Under the pieces are notes generated by a model. The model was given only the letters and a program-made list of their open reading frames with translations. It was not told the origin of the DNA and ran no database searches. From the NCBI GenBank assembly GCA_009786175.1, contig WQTQ01000081.1, positions 1 to 5,806 of the forward strand: DNA of 5,806 nt. Direction: 5' to 3'. Within the stretch, counting starts at the first letter, position 1. Each line of letters starts with the position of its first letter. A program made the translations under genes and the position numbers. Shown here piece after piece: positions 5,296 through 5,806 of this stretch. This DNA is from Bacillota bacterium. GTDB lineage: Bacteria; Bacillota_A; Clostridia; Lachnospirales; WQUN01.

Positions 5296-5806
5296 GAAAC
5301 GCGAAAGAAATTTTTATCAAACAGGCAAAAGATATGTTCAAAAACATAGGAGTGCTGGTTCAGTTTATCATATTCCCCGTAGTTGCGTTAATAATGACAC
5401 GGCTGGTGGCGATGCCTAATTACGACATACCAAACGATATGTTCGTTACCATGATGGCAGCAATATTCGCGGGCATGGGCCTTGTGTCGTCAACGGCCGG
5501 TGTCATAGCCGAGGACATAGAAAACAAGAGCCTTCGCCTGCTTGTAATGGCAGGTGTTAAGCCCCAACAGTACTTGCTTGGTGTGGGCGGCTTTATACTT
5601 TTGGCTGCGGCGGTTACGTCCGTTGCCTTTGGGGTTATCGGCGGCTTTGCCTCGGCGGAAATGCTGAAATTTTTAGCGATTATGGTTACAGGTGCCGCCG
5701 CGTCCATTATCCTGGGGGCCACAATAGGTATTTTTGCCAAAAACCAGCAGGCGGCAACGGGTATTGCATTACCCATCGCAATGATTTTAGGCTTTACACC
5801 CATGAT
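5292..5806 (+). CDS. ABC-2 type transporter permease (partial, cut by window end)
   Basis: The frame starting at ATG 5292 overlaps the stop of the ATPase gene by four bases (ATGA) and stays open to the window edge, giving 171 residues. Hydrophobic segments lie at about 19-40, 50-72, 93-119, 125-148 and 155-171. The stretch AEDIENKSLRLLVMAGVKPQ (73-92) is the cytoplasmic coupling segment between the second and third helices that is typical of ABC-2 permeases. Together with the preceding ATPase it should form an exporter; ABC-2 permeases usually have six helices, so one or more lie beyond the window. Upstream is a GGGGGTG stretch (5281-5287) that is a weak ribosome binding site, so translation probably depends on coupling to the ATPase gene. 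The substrate is unknown. Confidence 0.9.
   Translation, partial: MRNAKEIFIKQAKDMFKNIGVLVQFIIFPVVALIMTRLVAMPNYDIPNDMFVTMMAAIFAGMGLVSSTAGVIAEDIENKSLRLLVMAGVKPQQYLLGVGGFILLAAAVTSVAFGVIGGFASAEMLKFLAIMVTGAAASIILGATIGIFAKNQQAATGIALPIAMILGFTPM

Noticed and set aside
5420..5803. Leftward open frame of 127 codons opposite the ABC permease
   Set aside because: Alanine- and proline-rich shadow of the hydrophobic permease frame, which is itself supported by the ATGA overlap with the ATPase gene.

Overview
The window looks like a chromosomal segment of a Bacillota (Firmicutes) bacterium, most likely a member of Clostridia. The signs are strong AGGAGG-type ribosome binding sites before nearly every gene, consensus SigA-type promoters, a MerR regulator with GyrI-like effector domains, and a LytTR / DUF3021 / ABC-exporter cassette of the kind common in that phylum. 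There are no tRNA or rRNA genes, CRISPR arrays, transposases or attachment sites that I can see. Both ends of the window cut through genes.

Left part, minus strand (1-2770): a MerR-type regulator gene (2718-1177) is followed after 57 bases by a gene of unknown function (1118-156), then after 41 bases by the start of a GNAT acetyltransferase (114-1, cut by the window edge). MerR has its own promoter with an inverted repeat inside it, and the GNAT gene appears to have an additional extended -10 promoter. The unknown protein joins a cysteine-containing N-terminal region to a C-terminal domain resembling the discoidin (F5/8 type C) fold.

Middle (2800-3608): a second regulator gene, an ArsR-like winged-helix protein with an N-terminal coiled coil, runs leftward from 3399 to 2842. 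It ends in a strong intrinsic terminator whose A/T tract overlaps its stop codon. It diverges from the rightward operon across a 209-base intergenic region. That region holds a consensus leftward promoter with ACTGT/ACAGT half-sites in its spacer, three 9-base direct repeats at 21-22 base spacing, and a rightward promoter with a poor -35 box.

Right part, plus strand (3609-5806): a tightly packed operon encodes a LytTR DNA-binding protein, a four-helix DUF3021 membrane protein, an ABC ATPase and an ABC-2 type permease (cut by the window end). The genes are separated by 2 bases, then by two 4-base ATGA overlaps. By analogy with LytTR regulatory systems, the membrane protein probably holds the LytTR regulator in check and the ABC transporter is the output. 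The repeats upstream have the spacing expected of LytTR binding sites, so the operon is probably self-activating. The signal and the exported substrate cannot be read from this sequence.
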